Shown in pieces: positions 1 to 7,950 of a stretch of 64,000 nt of DNA (its first letter is position 1; each line of letters starts with the position of its first letter). The DNA lies in the NCBI GenBank assembly GCA_026005015.1, contig BPKG01000003.1:248001-312000 (forward strand), written 5' to 3'. Below the pieces are notes generated by a model. That model was not told the origin of the DNA. It did no database searches and saw nothing but the letters and a program-made list of their open reading frames with translations. Both the position numbers and the translations under genes were made by a program. This DNA is from Burkholderiales bacterium (GTDB lineage Bacteria; Pseudomonadota; Gammaproteobacteria; Burkholderiales; UBA6910).

Positions 1-2
1 AA

Positions 3-152
3 CGGAAAAGCGGGTCTTTCGGCCTTCTGGGCATGCGCGAACGCGTGCAGGCGCTGGGGGGAGAGACCATGGTGCGCTCCAGTCCTGGGGAAGGCACGAC
101 CGTGGAGGTGAGCGTTCCGTTGAACTGCGCCGCGGCGGGAGAAGCCCGATGA
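3..152 (+). CDS. Sensor histidine kinase, C-terminal end (partial)
   Basis: This is the last 49 codons of a gene that begins outside the window. The frame reads GSFGLLGMRERVQALGG, the G2-type end of the HATPase_c fold in NarX/UhpB-type kinases, then SSPGEGTTVEVSVPL, the closing beta strands of the ATP-binding domain. Its TGA overlaps the ATG of the next gene (ATGA), so it is co-translated with a NarL-type response regulator and is almost certainly its cognate kinase. The sensor part is not visible, so the stimulus is unknown. Confidence 0.85.
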   Translation, partial: RKSGSFGLLGMRERVQALGGETMVRSSPGEGTTVEVSVPLNCAAAGEAR

Positions 153-793
153 TCCGAGTGCTTCTCGCCGACGACCACACGATCGTGCGCGACGGTCTCA
201 AGCAGATCCTCGCCGAGACCGGAGATCTGATCGTGGCGGGCGAGGCGGTAGACGGCCACGACGTGCTGCGCAAGGTCCGCGAACAGGATTGGGACGTACT
301 GGTGCTGGACATGTCCATGCCTGGCCGGAGCGGCATCGAGCTCATCAAGCAGCTCAAGGCTGAGAAACCCAAGCTCCCGATCCTGGTGCTCAGCATGTAC
401 CAGGAAGAGCAGTATGCCGTGAGGGCCCTGCGGGCCGGCGCGTCCGGCTACCTCACCAAGGATACCGACGCAGCGCAGCTCGTGGCGGTGATCCGCAAGA
501 TCGCCGCGGGCGGGGTCTACCTGAGCGTAGCCATGGCCGAGCGTTTGGCGATGAGCTTCAGCCCCACGACCAGCAGCCTTCCCCACACCCAGCTCTCCGA
601 TCGGGAACTCACCGTCTTCGAGATGCTGGTCTCAGGGCTCGGCGTCACCGACATCGCCGAGCGCCTGTGCCTCAGCGTGAAAACGGTGAGCACCCACAAG
701 GCCCGCATCCTGCAGAAAATGAACATGGGCAGCACCGCGGAGCTGGTGCGCTACGCAGTGAAGCACCGCCTCGTCCGCGACCCGGAAGAGTAG
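149..793 (+). CDS. NarL/FixJ-family response regulator
   Basis: A 214-residue, full-length two-domain regulator. The receiver domain (about residues 1-120) has the acidic pair D8-D9, phospho-acceptor D54 (VLVLDMSMPG) and the conserved lysine in YLTKD near residue 104. A LuxR-type helix-turn-helix follows (about 150-205), with LSDREL, LCLSVKTVSTHK and ILQKMNM. It overlaps the upstream kinase gene by four bases, so the two form a two-component pair. NarL-family proteins bind DNA as dimers at inverted repeats, and such a repeat lies about 50 bp downstream of the stop (840-853). The regulated process cannot be read from the sequence. Confidence 0.9.
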   Translation: MIRVLLADDHTIVRDGLKQILAETGDLIVAGEAVDGHDVLRKVREQDWDVLVLDMSMPGRSGIELIKQLKAEKPKLPILVLSMYQEEQYAVRALRAGASGYLTKDTDAAQLVAVIRKIAAGGVYLSVAMAERLAMSFSPTTSSLPHTQLSDRELTVFEMLVSGLGVTDIAERLCLSVKTVSTHKARILQKMNMGSTAELVRYAVKHRLVRDPEE

Positions 794-839
794 GCGTCCT
801 CTCCGCACCGGAGCCTCTGGCCCCGGGGATTCGCCTTTA

Positions 840-853
840 TAGGAATTTTCCTA
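840..853. promoter_or_regulatory. Inverted repeat TAGGAA-TT-TTCCTA, candidate operator
   Basis: Perfect 6-bp arms around a TT spacer, in the gap between the two response-regulator genes and about 105 bp before the second one. Size and symmetry fit a dimeric helix-turn-helix site, and the NarL-type regulator just upstream is the obvious candidate binder. This is inference; no second copy was noticed in the window. Confidence 0.4.
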
Positions 854-958
854 CAGCCCTTCGCGCATTCCTGCGCGCACTTTAAGCATCCTCCGATGCC
901 CGGCGCTTCCGGGGACCTGCATAATGGGCCCACGAAGAGCGTTACGGAAACAAGGGCG

Positions 959-1336
959 GTGAAGGTTTTCATCGTAGAGGATTCGGCGCCGGTACGGGAG
1001 CGGCTCACCACCATGCTAGGAGAGATCGCCTCTGTGGAAATCGTGGGGGAAGCGTCCAGCGCGCCGGAGGCGATCGACGGCATCGCGCGCACCCGCCCCG
1101 ATGCGGTGATCGTGGATCTCATGCTGGCGCACGGCAGCGGGATCGACGTCCTGCACGGGATCGCCCGCGAGGGCCTCGGGATCAAGACCATCGTGCTTAC
1201 GAACTATCCCTCCGACGAGTTCTTCCGCAAGTGCATGGAAGCCGGCGCCGACCATTTTCTCGATAAGACGATCGATTTCGATCGGGTGAAGGGCGTCCTG
1301 GAGAGTCTCGCGAAAAGCTTCCTGCCCCAGGCATAA
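959..1336 (+). CDS. Stand-alone receiver-domain response regulator (CheY-like)
   Basis: A single receiver domain of 125 residues with no output domain. Seen: acidic pair E7-D8, phospho-acceptor D53 (AVIVDLMLAHGSG), a Thr in IVLTNYP, and Lys in FLDKTID. I start it at the in-frame GTG at 959 because the CheY fold (VKVFIVEDSAPVRERL) begins there. An ATG at 896 would add 21 residues of no recognisable character and has no Shine-Dalgarno sequence. Such small receivers often act in phosphorelays or bind a partner protein. It follows a NarL-type two-component pair and precedes an fnr gene, so it may link to redox signalling, but no partner is identifiable. Confidence 0.75.
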   Translation: MKVFIVEDSAPVRERLTTMLGEIASVEIVGEASSAPEAIDGIARTRPDAVIVDLMLAHGSGIDVLHGIAREGLGIKTIVLTNYPSDEFFRKCMEAGADHFLDKTIDFDRVKGVLESLAKSFLPQA

Positions 1337-1389
1337 ACACGCGGCCGGGAACGCCCTGGACTGCCCGAAAACGCGCAAAGGAGAATGGG

Positions 1390-2313
1390 ATGGGTGTGGA
1401 CAAGGCAAACGCGTTGTACCGGTTGGGCAAGAATCGCGGCGGCGCCGCCACCGGCATGGGCACCGGTCCCGGAGATCAGGCGCAGGCGGATTGCGCAGGA
1501 TGCCCCGTGCGGCGCGCATGCCTGCTGGCTTACGCGCCAGCCGAGCCTTGCCAAGGTCTTCACCCGCTGGTCCACGTGCGCCGCCGGGTCCGGCGGGGGG
1601 AATCCCTGTTCCGGTCCGGCGATCCGTTCAACAACCTGTACGCAATCCGCAGCGGCTTTTTCAAGACCGCCATGTTGTACGCCGACGGACGGGAGCAGGT
1701 AGGAGGCTTCTACATGGCCGGGGAGATGCTCGGGCTCAACGGCATTGGACCCCAGGTCCATATCAACACCGCCACGGCGCTGGAAGACGGGGAGGTCTGC
1801 TCCGCCTCGTTCCCGGCGCTCGAGCAGGCGCTCCTCGACTCGCCCCTCATGCAAAGGCGCTTCCACAAGATTATGGCGGAGGAGATCGTTCGGGAGCAGA
1901 CCGCCATGATGCTGCTGGGCTCGTTCGCCGCGGAGGGGCGACTGGCGGCCTTCCTCCTGAACCTGGCCTACCGCTACGCCTCGCGCGGATATTCTTCGGA
2001 GGAATTCCACCTGCGCATGACCCGGGAGGAGCTGGGCAGCTACCTCGGGCTCACGCTGGAGACCGTGAGCCGCACGTTCTCCAGGCTCCACGACGCCGGC
2101 CTGGTGGAGGTCAATCTGAAGCGGGTGCGCATCCTCGACGTGAAGGGGCTGAGGCGCGTCCTGGACCGTGAAAGGCAGCCGCCGGAGCGCTCGCCGCGCC
2201 CGGACTCGACGCCGCGGGGCTCGGCCGAACGATCCCGCCGCGCCTTGCGCAACGGCCGCAGCGGGCCGCTCCTGCCCGGGCCGGGCGCGGCGCCTCTGGC
2301 CCTGGTATGCTGA
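1390..2313 (+). CDS. fnr: Fnr-type oxygen-sensing transcription regulator
   Basis: A Crp/Fnr-family protein with the full Fnr cluster signature: C35-x2-C38-x5-C44 and C137. C35 and C137 are 102 residues apart, the same separation as C20 and C122 in E. coli Fnr, so an oxygen-labile [4Fe-4S] cluster is expected. The cyclic-nucleotide-like fold (about 60-180) is followed by a helix-turn-helix whose recognition helix reads LTLETVSRTF. Its E-x3-R contacts specify TTGAT half-sites. Five matching boxes lie in this window (5195, 7857, 29166, 33289, 54883). Odd: about 60 Arg/Pro/Ser-rich residues follow the normal end (near RVLDRE). A one-base shift there would meet a TGA at once, so the tail may be a sequencing artefact. 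Confidence 0.92.
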   Translation: MGVDKANALYRLGKNRGGAATGMGTGPGDQAQADCAGCPVRRACLLAYAPAEPCQGLHPLVHVRRRVRRGESLFRSGDPFNNLYAIRSGFFKTAMLYADGREQVGGFYMAGEMLGLNGIGPQVHINTATALEDGEVCSASFPALEQALLDSPLMQRRFHKIMAEEIVREQTAMMLLGSFAAEGRLAAFLLNLAYRYASRGYSSEEFHLRMTREELGSYLGLTLETVSRTFSRLHDAGLVEVNLKRVRILDVKGLRRVLDRERQPPERSPRPDSTPRGSAERSRRALRNGRSGPLLPGPGAAPLALVC

Positions 2314-2591
2314 CGGAAGGACGGGCGATGACCGTTCAAGTGACCACCCGCAGCGGCGCTCCTTATGACGGGGTAATCGCATCGCCGCCGGCGGGGCCGT
2401 AAGGAGAGCCTGAGTCGAAAGGCCGCCGCGACGAGAGCTAAGAGGCTCCGCGCCCGGTCGTCGGGAGCCGGGTCGCGTCGCCGCGCCGAGCGTTGTGAAA
2501 CACCTCGACCGCGCTTGCCTCGCCTCCTTCTCGGCAGGCGGCCGATGATTCCTCGATCATCTGCCGGGAGCTCGACCCTGACCATCCGCGC

Positions 2592-3425
2592 ATGACGCAG
2601 CTTTACGGATTCGACGCGTATTCGCCCCAGGAAATCGCCGATAAGGTGGAAACGGTGGGCGTGGCTAAGGCGCGGCTGCCGCTGCCCGCCATGGTGATGC
2701 TGGGGGTGCTGGCCGGCGGCTTTATCGGGCTCGGCGCCCTCTACTTCACCTTGGTGACGTCCGACGCCTCGCTGCCCTTCGCCGCCTCGCGAGTGCTGGG
2801 CGGAGTCGCTTTTTCCATGGGGCTGATCCTGGTCGTCGTGGCCGGGGCGGAACTCTTCACCGGCAACAACCTCCTGGTCATGGCGTGGGCCGACCGCAGG
2901 ATCACGACCATGGAGATGCTGCGAAACTGGACCATCGTCTACTTTGCCAACGCCGTCGGCGCCGCCGGCCTGGCGGTGGTGGTCTACCTGTCCCAGCACC
3001 CCGAGATGGCCGGAGGCGCCATCGGCCGGCAGGCGGTCAAGATCGCCGCTGCGAAAGCCCATCTTCCGCTCGTCGAGGCGTTTTTCAAGGGCGTACTATG
3101 CAACGTGCTGGTGTGCCTCGCCGTATGGCTGGCGATGGCGGGCCGATCCGTGACCGATAAGGTGCTCGCCATCGTCTTCCCGATCTCCGCCTTCGTCGCG
3201 GCCGGCTTCGAGCACTCCGTCGCCAACATGTATTTCCTCGCCCTGGGTTGGATGCTCCAGGACGAATTCGTCGCGGAGGCGGCCTCGCCGCTCAACTGGA
3301 GCGGCATCCTGGGCAATCTGGTGCCCGTCACCCTCGGCAACGTGGCCGGCGGGAGCCTGATGGTGGCCCTCGTGTACTATCTGATCTACCGGCGCCCTTA
3401 CCGCCCTTCCGCTCCCAAGGACTGA
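2592..3425 (+). CDS. Formate/nitrite transporter (FNT family, FocA/NirC-like)
   Basis: A 277-residue integral membrane channel of the FNT family, which moves formate, nitrite or related small anions as a pentamer of six-helix subunits. Seen: six hydrophobic segments, the signatures FFKGVLCNVLVCLA and GFEHSVANMYF (with the central-pore His), and a final-helix motif GNLVPVTLGNVAGG. Length is normal. The N-terminus carries the short amphipathic helix of FocA proteins (SPQEIADKVETVGVAKA). It sits directly after fnr, but I see no Fnr box in the 278-bp gap. Formate and nitrite cannot be told apart from sequence alone. Confidence 0.88.
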   Translation: MTQLYGFDAYSPQEIADKVETVGVAKARLPLPAMVMLGVLAGGFIGLGALYFTLVTSDASLPFAASRVLGGVAFSMGLILVVVAGAELFTGNNLLVMAWADRRITTMEMLRNWTIVYFANAVGAAGLAVVVYLSQHPEMAGGAIGRQAVKIAAAKAHLPLVEAFFKGVLCNVLVCLAVWLAMAGRSVTDKVLAIVFPISAFVAAGFEHSVANMYFLALGWMLQDEFVAEAASPLNWSGILGNLVPVTLGNVAGGSLMVALVYYLIYRRPYRPSAPKD

Positions 3426-3470
3426 CGGCAGCGTCTGGGCTTCCATCCTTCGCGAAAGGCGAATCTTTCG

Positions 3471-5171
3471 ATGCTGGACGACTTTATTCGAGAGCCGCGC
3501 ATCGCCTATTTCTCCATGGAAATAGCTCTGCGCAACGAAATCCCCACCTATAGCGGCGGTTTGGGGGTGCTGGCCGGGGACACCATGCGCACGAGCGCCG
3601 ACTTGGGGCTGCCCCTGGTGGGTGTCACCCTGGTGAGCCGCGCCGGTTACTTCCGGCAGGAGATCGACGCCGCCGGGCGCCAAGTGGAGCGGCCCGACCC
3701 CTGGGAGCCGGAGCGCTGGACGACCCCGCTCAACGCCAAGGTGGCAGTGAGGATCGAAGGGCGGGAAGTCTGGATCCGGGGCTGGCTCTACGTGGTGCAA
3801 GGCCACATGGGCGGTCGAGTGCCCGTCATCCTCCTCGACACCGCCCTGGACGAGAACCAGCCGGAAGACCGGGAGATCACCCACTTCCTGTACGGCGGGG
3901 ACCAAGCTTACCGGCTGAAGCAGGAGATCGTGCTCGGCATCGGGGGCGTGCGCCTGCTCCAGGCCCTCGGCTTCACCGTGCGGCAATACCACATGAACGA
4001 GGGCCATTCCGCCCTTCTCGCTCTAGAGCTCCTGCGCCGCCACGCCTACCCTCCGGAGGACGTGCGGCCCGGGGAGCCGCCCTTCGACATCCCGCGGGTG
4101 CGGGACCTGTGCAACTTCACCACCCACACCCCGGTGGAGGCGGGCCATGATCGCTTCTCCTACGACCTGGTGCGGCGAGTGCTGGGGGAGTTCATCGACC
4201 TGGAGACGCTCAAGTCCCTGGCGGGCAGAGACGAACTCAACATGACGCGCCTCGCCCTGAGCCTTTCCGAGTACGTGAACGGCGTGGCCAAGCGCCATGC
4301 CGAAGTGTCCCGCCGGATGTATCCGGGCTATCGGGTGCACGCGGTGACCAACGGCGTGCACCCCTACACCTGGACCTGCGAAAGCTTCCGGCGGCTTTAC
4401 GACGCCCATCTTCCCGGCTGGTGCCACGAGCCCGAGCTGCTGGTGCGCGCCGACCGGATCCCGGACGCGGCGATCTGGGACGCCCATCGCCAGGCCAAGA
4501 CCCGGCTCATCGAGAAAGTGAAAGCGTCTGCGGGAATCGCCTTCCTGCCCGAACAGCCGATCATCGGCTACGCCCGGCGCATGACGGCGTACAAGCGGCC
4601 GGACCTCCTGTTCACCGACGTAGAGCGCCTGAAGGCCATCGCCCGGGAGCGGCCCTTCCAGCTCCTCCTGGCGGGGAAAGCCCACCCTCGCGATGAGCCG
4701 GGCAAGGGCTTGATCGAGCTGCTCCACGCCCACATGCGGCAGCTCGCCGGAATCCTTCCCATCGCCTTTCTCCCCGACTACGACATGGAGGCGGCGCTCG
4801 CCATGGTCTCCGGCTGCGACGTGTGGCTCAATACGCCGCTCCCGCCCCTGGAAGCCTCCGGCACCAGCGGCATGAAAGCCGCGTTCAACGGCGTGCCCCA
4901 TCTTTCCGTCCTGGACGGGTGGTGGATCGAGGGCTGCATCGAGGGCGTCACGGGGTGGGCCATCGGGGACGGGGCGCAAGCGGCCGCGGAAAGCGACGCG
5001 GCGTCCCTCTACCGCAAGCTGGAGCAGGTGGTGCTACCGCTGTACGACGCATCCGCCAGCGACCCGTCCGGCTGGATCGCCGTGATGAAGGGCGCCATCT
5101 GCAAGAACGCGTCTTACTTCAACAGCCACCGCATGATGCGCCGCTACGCGACCGAGGCGTACATGCGTTAG
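3471..5171 (+). CDS. glgP: Alpha-glucan (glycogen/maltodextrin) phosphorylase, short form
   Basis: A pyridoxal-phosphate enzyme releasing glucose-1-phosphate from alpha-1,4-glucan. Seen: N-terminal AYFSMEIAL and YSGGLGVLAGD (as in TIGR02094-type phosphorylases), central NEGHSALLALE, and the PLP site EASGTSGMKAAFNG with Lys near residue 469, followed by LDGWWIEG. At 566 residues it is far shorter than the 800-residue classical GlgP and fits the compact bacterial alpha-glucan phosphorylase group. It starts 45 bp after the FNT channel gene with AAGG upstream of the ATG. It would supply sugar phosphates from stored glycogen, complementing the PHA storage and pentose-phosphate genes elsewhere in the window. 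Confidence 0.88.
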   Translation: MLDDFIREPRIAYFSMEIALRNEIPTYSGGLGVLAGDTMRTSADLGLPLVGVTLVSRAGYFRQEIDAAGRQVERPDPWEPERWTTPLNAKVAVRIEGREVWIRGWLYVVQGHMGGRVPVILLDTALDENQPEDREITHFLYGGDQAYRLKQEIVLGIGGVRLLQALGFTVRQYHMNEGHSALLALELLRRHAYPPEDVRPGEPPFDIPRVRDLCNFTTHTPVEAGHDRFSYDLVRRVLGEFIDLETLKSLAGRDELNMTRLALSLSEYVNGVAKRHAEVSRRMYPGYRVHAVTNGVHPYTWTCESFRRLYDAHLPGWCHEPELLVRADRIPDAAIWDAHRQAKTRLIEKVKASAGIAFLPEQPIIGYARRMTAYKRPDLLFTDVERLKAIARERPFQLLLAGKAHPRDEPGKGLIELLHAHMRQLAGILPIAFLPDYDMEAALAMVSGCDVWLNTPLPPLEASGTSGMKAAFNGVPHLSVLDGWWIEGCIEGVTGWAIGDGAQAAAESDAASLYRKLEQVVLPLYDASASDPSGWIAVMKGAICKNASYFNSHRMMRRYATEAYMR

Positions 5172-5194
5172 CTTTCCGTGTCGTTTCGAATTGT

Positions 5195-5208
5195 TTGAGC
5201 TAGATCAA
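5195..5208. promoter_or_regulatory. Fnr box TTGAG-CTAG-ATCAA upstream of CBS-BON gene
   Basis: Matches TTGAT-N4-ATCAA with one mismatch. A TATAGT hexamer at 5240-5245 is a good -10. The spacing puts the box near -50, ten bases further out than a class II Fnr site, so activation geometry is less standard than at the other boxes. The nearest downstream gene is 5502. Confidence 0.5.
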
Positions 5209-5276
5209 AATGGATTCAGCCGAACCCGGGAGAATGGTCTATAGTGAAGGGGCGCCCGACGTCTTGTTGCGCGTCG

Positions 5277-5464
5277 TAAAGATGCTTGACGACGCTTGCC
5301 CTCTCCCGCCCTCTCTCCTTCCCTCTCTCCCGGAGGGAGAGAGGGACTGGACAGTCCCCCTCCCCCGCTGGAGGAGGAGGAAAAGAAGGGGGATGCCCCT
5401 CTCCCATGGGGCGAGGGGAAATGGATGGCGGTAAATGGTTTGTCAACCACTTACCGAAGGCTCA
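5277..5464. repeat. Dispersed intergenic repeat, copy A
   Basis: Occupies most of the 330-bp gap between glgP and the CBS gene. It starts TGCTTGACGACGCTTGCC, contains CCCTCTCCC...GGGAGAGAGGG stems, and ends in an imperfect hairpin (5430-5455, GGTAAATGGTT / AACCACTTACC) followed by GGCTCA. The same start, stem and end order recurs at 12179-12283 in the V-ATPase operon, so this is a dispersed non-coding element, not a gene. Confidence 0.7.
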
Positions 5465-5501
5465 GTAGGACCGGCGACGGCGTTGGAAGGAGAAAACGAG
5501 C

Positions 5502-6191
5502 ATGCAAGCCAAGGACGTGATGACCACCCCCGTGGTGACGGTAAAGCCCGAGACCAAGGTTTCCGAGATCGCCCGGCTGCTGCTGGAGCGTGGCATCAGC
5601 GCCGTGCCCGTGGTGGACGACAAGGAGCGGCTGCTGGGTATCGTGAGCGAGGGGGACCTCATGCGCCGGCCCGAATCGGGCACCCAGCGCCGCCCGTCCT
5701 GGTGGCTCGCCTTGTTCAGCGATCTGCGGGAGGAGGCCCGGGAATACGTCAAGTCCCACGGTCTTCACGCCCGGGACGTCATGACCCGCGACGTGATCAC
5801 CGTCGGAGAAGACGCGTCGCTCCAGGAGATCGCGGCGCTGCTGGAAAAGCACCGCATCAAGCGCGTCCCGGTGGTGCGCGACGGCAAAGTGGTGGGCATC
5901 GTCAGCCGGGCCAACCTGCTCCAGGCGCTCGTGGCGCAGCCGCCCGAGAAACAGGTCTCGGCAGACGATAGAACGCTGAGGGAAGCGGTGCTCAAGGCTG
6001 TGCAGTCCGTGGGGGCCGGGACCGTCTTCGTCAACGCGGTGGTTTCCGAGGGCGTAGTCCACCTGTGGGGGGTCGCGGCCTCCGGAGAAGTAAAGGACGC
6101 GATCCGGGTCGCGGCGGAGCGGGTGCCGGGGGTGAAGCAAGTGAAAGACGAAATCAAGGTTCTGCCGCGCCACGCGATGGGCTATGAATGA
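5502..6191 (+). CDS. CBS-domain pair plus BON domain protein
   Basis: A 229-residue soluble protein with two CBS motifs (about residues 1-60, DVMTTPVVTV...GIVSEGDLMRR, and 90-145, DVMTRDVITV...GIVSRANLLQAL) and a C-terminal BON domain (about 155-222, ending VPGVKQVKDEIKVLP). CBS pairs bind adenosyl ligands and sense energy charge; BON domains bind membranes or phospholipid. Start set by AAGGAG seven bases upstream. An Fnr box lies 294 bp upstream. Proteins of this type are frequent in low-oxygen stress regulons alongside universal stress proteins, as here. It overlaps the next gene by ATGA. Confidence 0.88.
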   Translation: MQAKDVMTTPVVTVKPETKVSEIARLLLERGISAVPVVDDKERLLGIVSEGDLMRRPESGTQRRPSWWLALFSDLREEAREYVKSHGLHARDVMTRDVITVGEDASLQEIAALLEKHRIKRVPVVRDGKVVGIVSRANLLQALVAQPPEKQVSADDRTLREAVLKAVQSVGAGTVFVNAVVSEGVVHLWGVAASGEVKDAIRVAAERVPGVKQVKDEIKVLPRHAMGYE

Positions 6192-6580
6192 GCATGACCG
6201 CCATGGGAACCGGTTACGAAGACTATGAAGTGGTTCGCGTCACCAGCGAATGCCGGCTGGTGGACGCGGGAGGACGCGAGCACGTGTACTGGCGGCGTGA
6301 CGGGCAATCCCTCCCAGCGGGCTGGTACGTCGTGAGCTGGCCCCCAGCGCCGGGACGGCAACCGCGGCGTTTCAACGAGGAGGCGGTGTTCCGGGGCCCC
6401 TTCAAGCTCGAGGCGGAGGCGCGCCACGCCCTGGCCCGGCTCAGGACCGAACAGCCGGCGGCTGCCCAGGACGTTCAGGCCACGGGTGCTGGTGCCCGAC
6501 CCCAGGAACCGGAAGGGGCGCCGCCGCGCGGTGGGTCTTCGAAGCGAACCGTGGGCTCGGTCGAGGTGCGCCGGCGTTGA
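6188..6580 (+). CDS. Hypothetical protein, translationally coupled to CBS-BON gene
   Basis: A 130-residue protein of unknown function. It has no signal peptide and no membrane segment. The first 85 residues look folded (VRVTSECRLVDAGGREHVYWRRDGQSLPAGWY suggests a small beta-rich module, quoted here as two stretches either side of GGRE). The last 45 are Pro/Ala/Gly/Arg-rich and probably disordered. The ATGA overlap with the CBS-BON gene means co-translation and suggests a linked role. No known family recognised. Confidence 0.65.
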   Translation: MSMTAMGTGYEDYEVVRVTSECRLVDAGGREHVYWRRDGQSLPAGWYVVSWPPAPGRQPRRFNEEAVFRGPFKLEAEARHALARLRTEQPAAAQDVQATGAGARPQEPEGAPPRGGSSKRTVGSVEVRRR

Positions 6581-6600
6581 GCTTCCGAGGCAGTCTTAGG

Positions 6601-6680
6601 GTGCGTGAAGCGCAGCCTGCCTGCGCTGCATGGGTCGCGGCAGGCAGGCGAAACGCACCGAACGGCGCAGCGCGCCTACG
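6601..6680. repeat. REP-like element (GTGCGTGAAGCG...AACGCACC), copy 1
   Basis: Contains GTGCGTGAAGCGCAG and AACGCACCGAACGGCGC, the same two blocks found at 54781-54857 (ATGCGTGAAGCGAAG and AACGCACCGAACAGCGC). A related form lies at 47765-47860. The two blocks are partly complementary and can form a hairpin, as in proteobacterial REP elements. Confidence 0.6.
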
Positions 6681-6685
6681 ACTCG

Positions 6686-6810
6686 AAACCCATCCCCACC
6701 CTAACCCTCCCTTTGACGGGGAGGAAACCCATCCCCACCCCAGCCTGCCCGCGGCCTGGCATGCCCATGTCATCCTCCCCCTTCAAGGGGGAGGCCGGGA
6801 GGGGGATGGG
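6686..6810. repeat. G/C-run inverted repeat element
   Basis: Two direct copies of AAACCCATCCCCACCC (near 6686 and 6725) face the complement GGGAGGGGGATGGG (6797-6810), with an inner CCCCCTTCAAGGGGG stem. It fills the 256-bp gap between convergent genes and could form a long stem, possibly ending transcription from both sides. Not coding. Confidence 0.55.
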
Positions 6811-6836
6811 TTGCGATTGAGGGGAGGCAGGCCCGC

Positions 6837-7823
6837 TCAACCCAGGAGGCGTCCCAGCACCAGCCCTGCGGCGACAAGCGCACCGTGGAGGGAGGCGGCG
6901 GCGATGGTGCGCTCGATCGCCGGCCGCAGCCTGCCCGGCTCGAAGGCATGACGCAGCAAGTCGCGTCCTGCCAAAGCGGTGAGGGGCGCGGCGGCGAGGC
7001 CGAGCAAAGCTGCCGGGGGCAACAGGCCCGCGACCGCCACCCCCACTAGCCATAGATAGGCCCCGAGACCGATCAGCAAGTAGACCCAGCGCGCCCGGGC
7101 CGGGGAAAGCCGCACCACCCAGTGGCGCTTGCCGGCGGCGGCGTCGGCGTTGCGGTCCGGAAACTGGTTGATGTAAAGAACGTTGGCGACCAGCAGAGCG
7201 TAGGACACCGCCGCCACCGCCGGCATGGCGCCGAAGGCACCGCGTTGCACGTAGTCAGTGCCCACCACGATCAACCCAAAGCCGGCAGCAACGCAGAGCT
7301 CGCCGAGGCCCCGGCTGTTCAGCTTGAAGGGCGGCGCCGAATAGGCCCAACCGATGAAGAGGCCCGCGACGCCGATGGCCCACAAGCCCGGGCCAGAGAC
7401 CCATGCGAGGGCGGACCCCGCGGCGATCACCGTTCCCGTCAGGAGGACGCCGAACCCTGCGGTCTGCTTCGCCGACAGCACCCCGTTCTGTATGAAGCGG
7501 CTGCCCCCGGTGTAGGGGAAGATGCGTTCGGTGTTGATGGCGTCGGTGCCGTTGAGGGCGTCGTAGTAGTCGTTGAGCACGTTCACCCCGGCGTGGGCGA
7601 CGAGGGCGAAAACGAGGGTGACCGCCGCGAGGCCCAGCGAAAGGCTCAAGCCGCTCCCGAAGGCCGCGGCCAGACCCACCGCCCAGGCGAACAGGGTCAC
7701 GCTCAGGAACGCCGGGCGCGTGGCCAGGAAATAGCGCAGGAGGGGATTGGAAAGGCGCGGAAGGGTCGGCTCCGGGAGCCCTGCCCTTTCCCTCGTATCG
7801 GTTCCACTGTTTGCCATTCGCAT
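6837..7823 (-). CDS. UbiA-family prenyltransferase (MenA-like)
   Basis: An integral membrane aromatic prenyltransferase of about 328 residues with eight or nine hydrophobic segments. Both aspartate motifs are visible: NDYYDALNGTD in the first third, the form typical of 1,4-dihydroxy-2-naphthoate prenyltransferase, and FPDRNADAAAGK in the middle. An upstream in-frame ATG (7952) would add 43 unstructured residues across the promoter, so I use the ATG at 7823, preceded by GGTGGAAAG. It diverges from the V-ATPase operon across a perfect Fnr box. Substrate is uncertain: MenA is the best guess, but beta-proteobacteria mostly make ubiquinone and no other men gene is present here. Confidence 0.8.
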   Translation of the reverse strand: MRMANSGTDTRERAGLPEPTLPRLSNPLLRYFLATRPAFLSVTLFAWAVGLAAAFGSGLSLSLGLAAVTLVFALVAHAGVNVLNDYYDALNGTDAINTERIFPYTGGSRFIQNGVLSAKQTAGFGVLLTGTVIAAGSALAWVSGPGLWAIGVAGLFIGWAYSAPPFKLNSRGLGELCVAAGFGLIVVGTDYVQRGAFGAMPAVAAVSYALLVANVLYINQFPDRNADAAAGKRHWVVRLSPARARWVYLLIGLGAYLWLVGVAVAGLLPPAALLGLAAAPLTALAGRDLLRHAFEPGRLRPAIERTIAAASLHGALVAAGLVLGRLLG

Positions 7824-7856
7824 AGGGCACTTTCCACCAAGGAAGGGGCTCGGCCT

Positions 7857-7870
7857 TTGATTTGGATCAA
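7857..7870. promoter_or_regulatory. Perfect Fnr box TTGAT-TTGG-ATCAA between prenyltransferase and V-ATPase operon
   Basis: Exact match to TTGAT-N4-ATCAA. On the + strand a TAACAT hexamer at 7892-7897 sits 21 bp past the box. That places the box centre at about -41.5 from a start near 7905, the class II Fnr geometry, with a 46-base leader before the first ATPase gene. It may also act on the divergent prenyltransferase. Confidence 0.75.
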
Positions 7871-7950
7871 TAAGCGGTGAGCTTCGGGGCGTAACATGGA
7901 TCGAAGGGGGCTGCCAGCGCGATGCTGCCGGCGGTCCGGTCCGTCCGTTC

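Noticed and set aside
2328-2402. Short ORF of 24 codons between fnr and the FNT channel gene
   Set aside because: No ribosome binding site, no recognisable peptide and no conservation evidence. The 278-bp gap otherwise shows nothing identifiable.
2544-2561. GATGAT-N6-ATCATC palindrome before the FNT gene as an Fnr box
   Set aside because: The spacer is six bases, not four, and the outer bases do not match TTGAT/ATCAA.
5205-5468. Small ORFs on both strands in the glgP-CBS gap
   Set aside because: They run through a repeat with long C/G runs and stems; codon use is not gene-like, and the same sequence recurs at 12179-12283.
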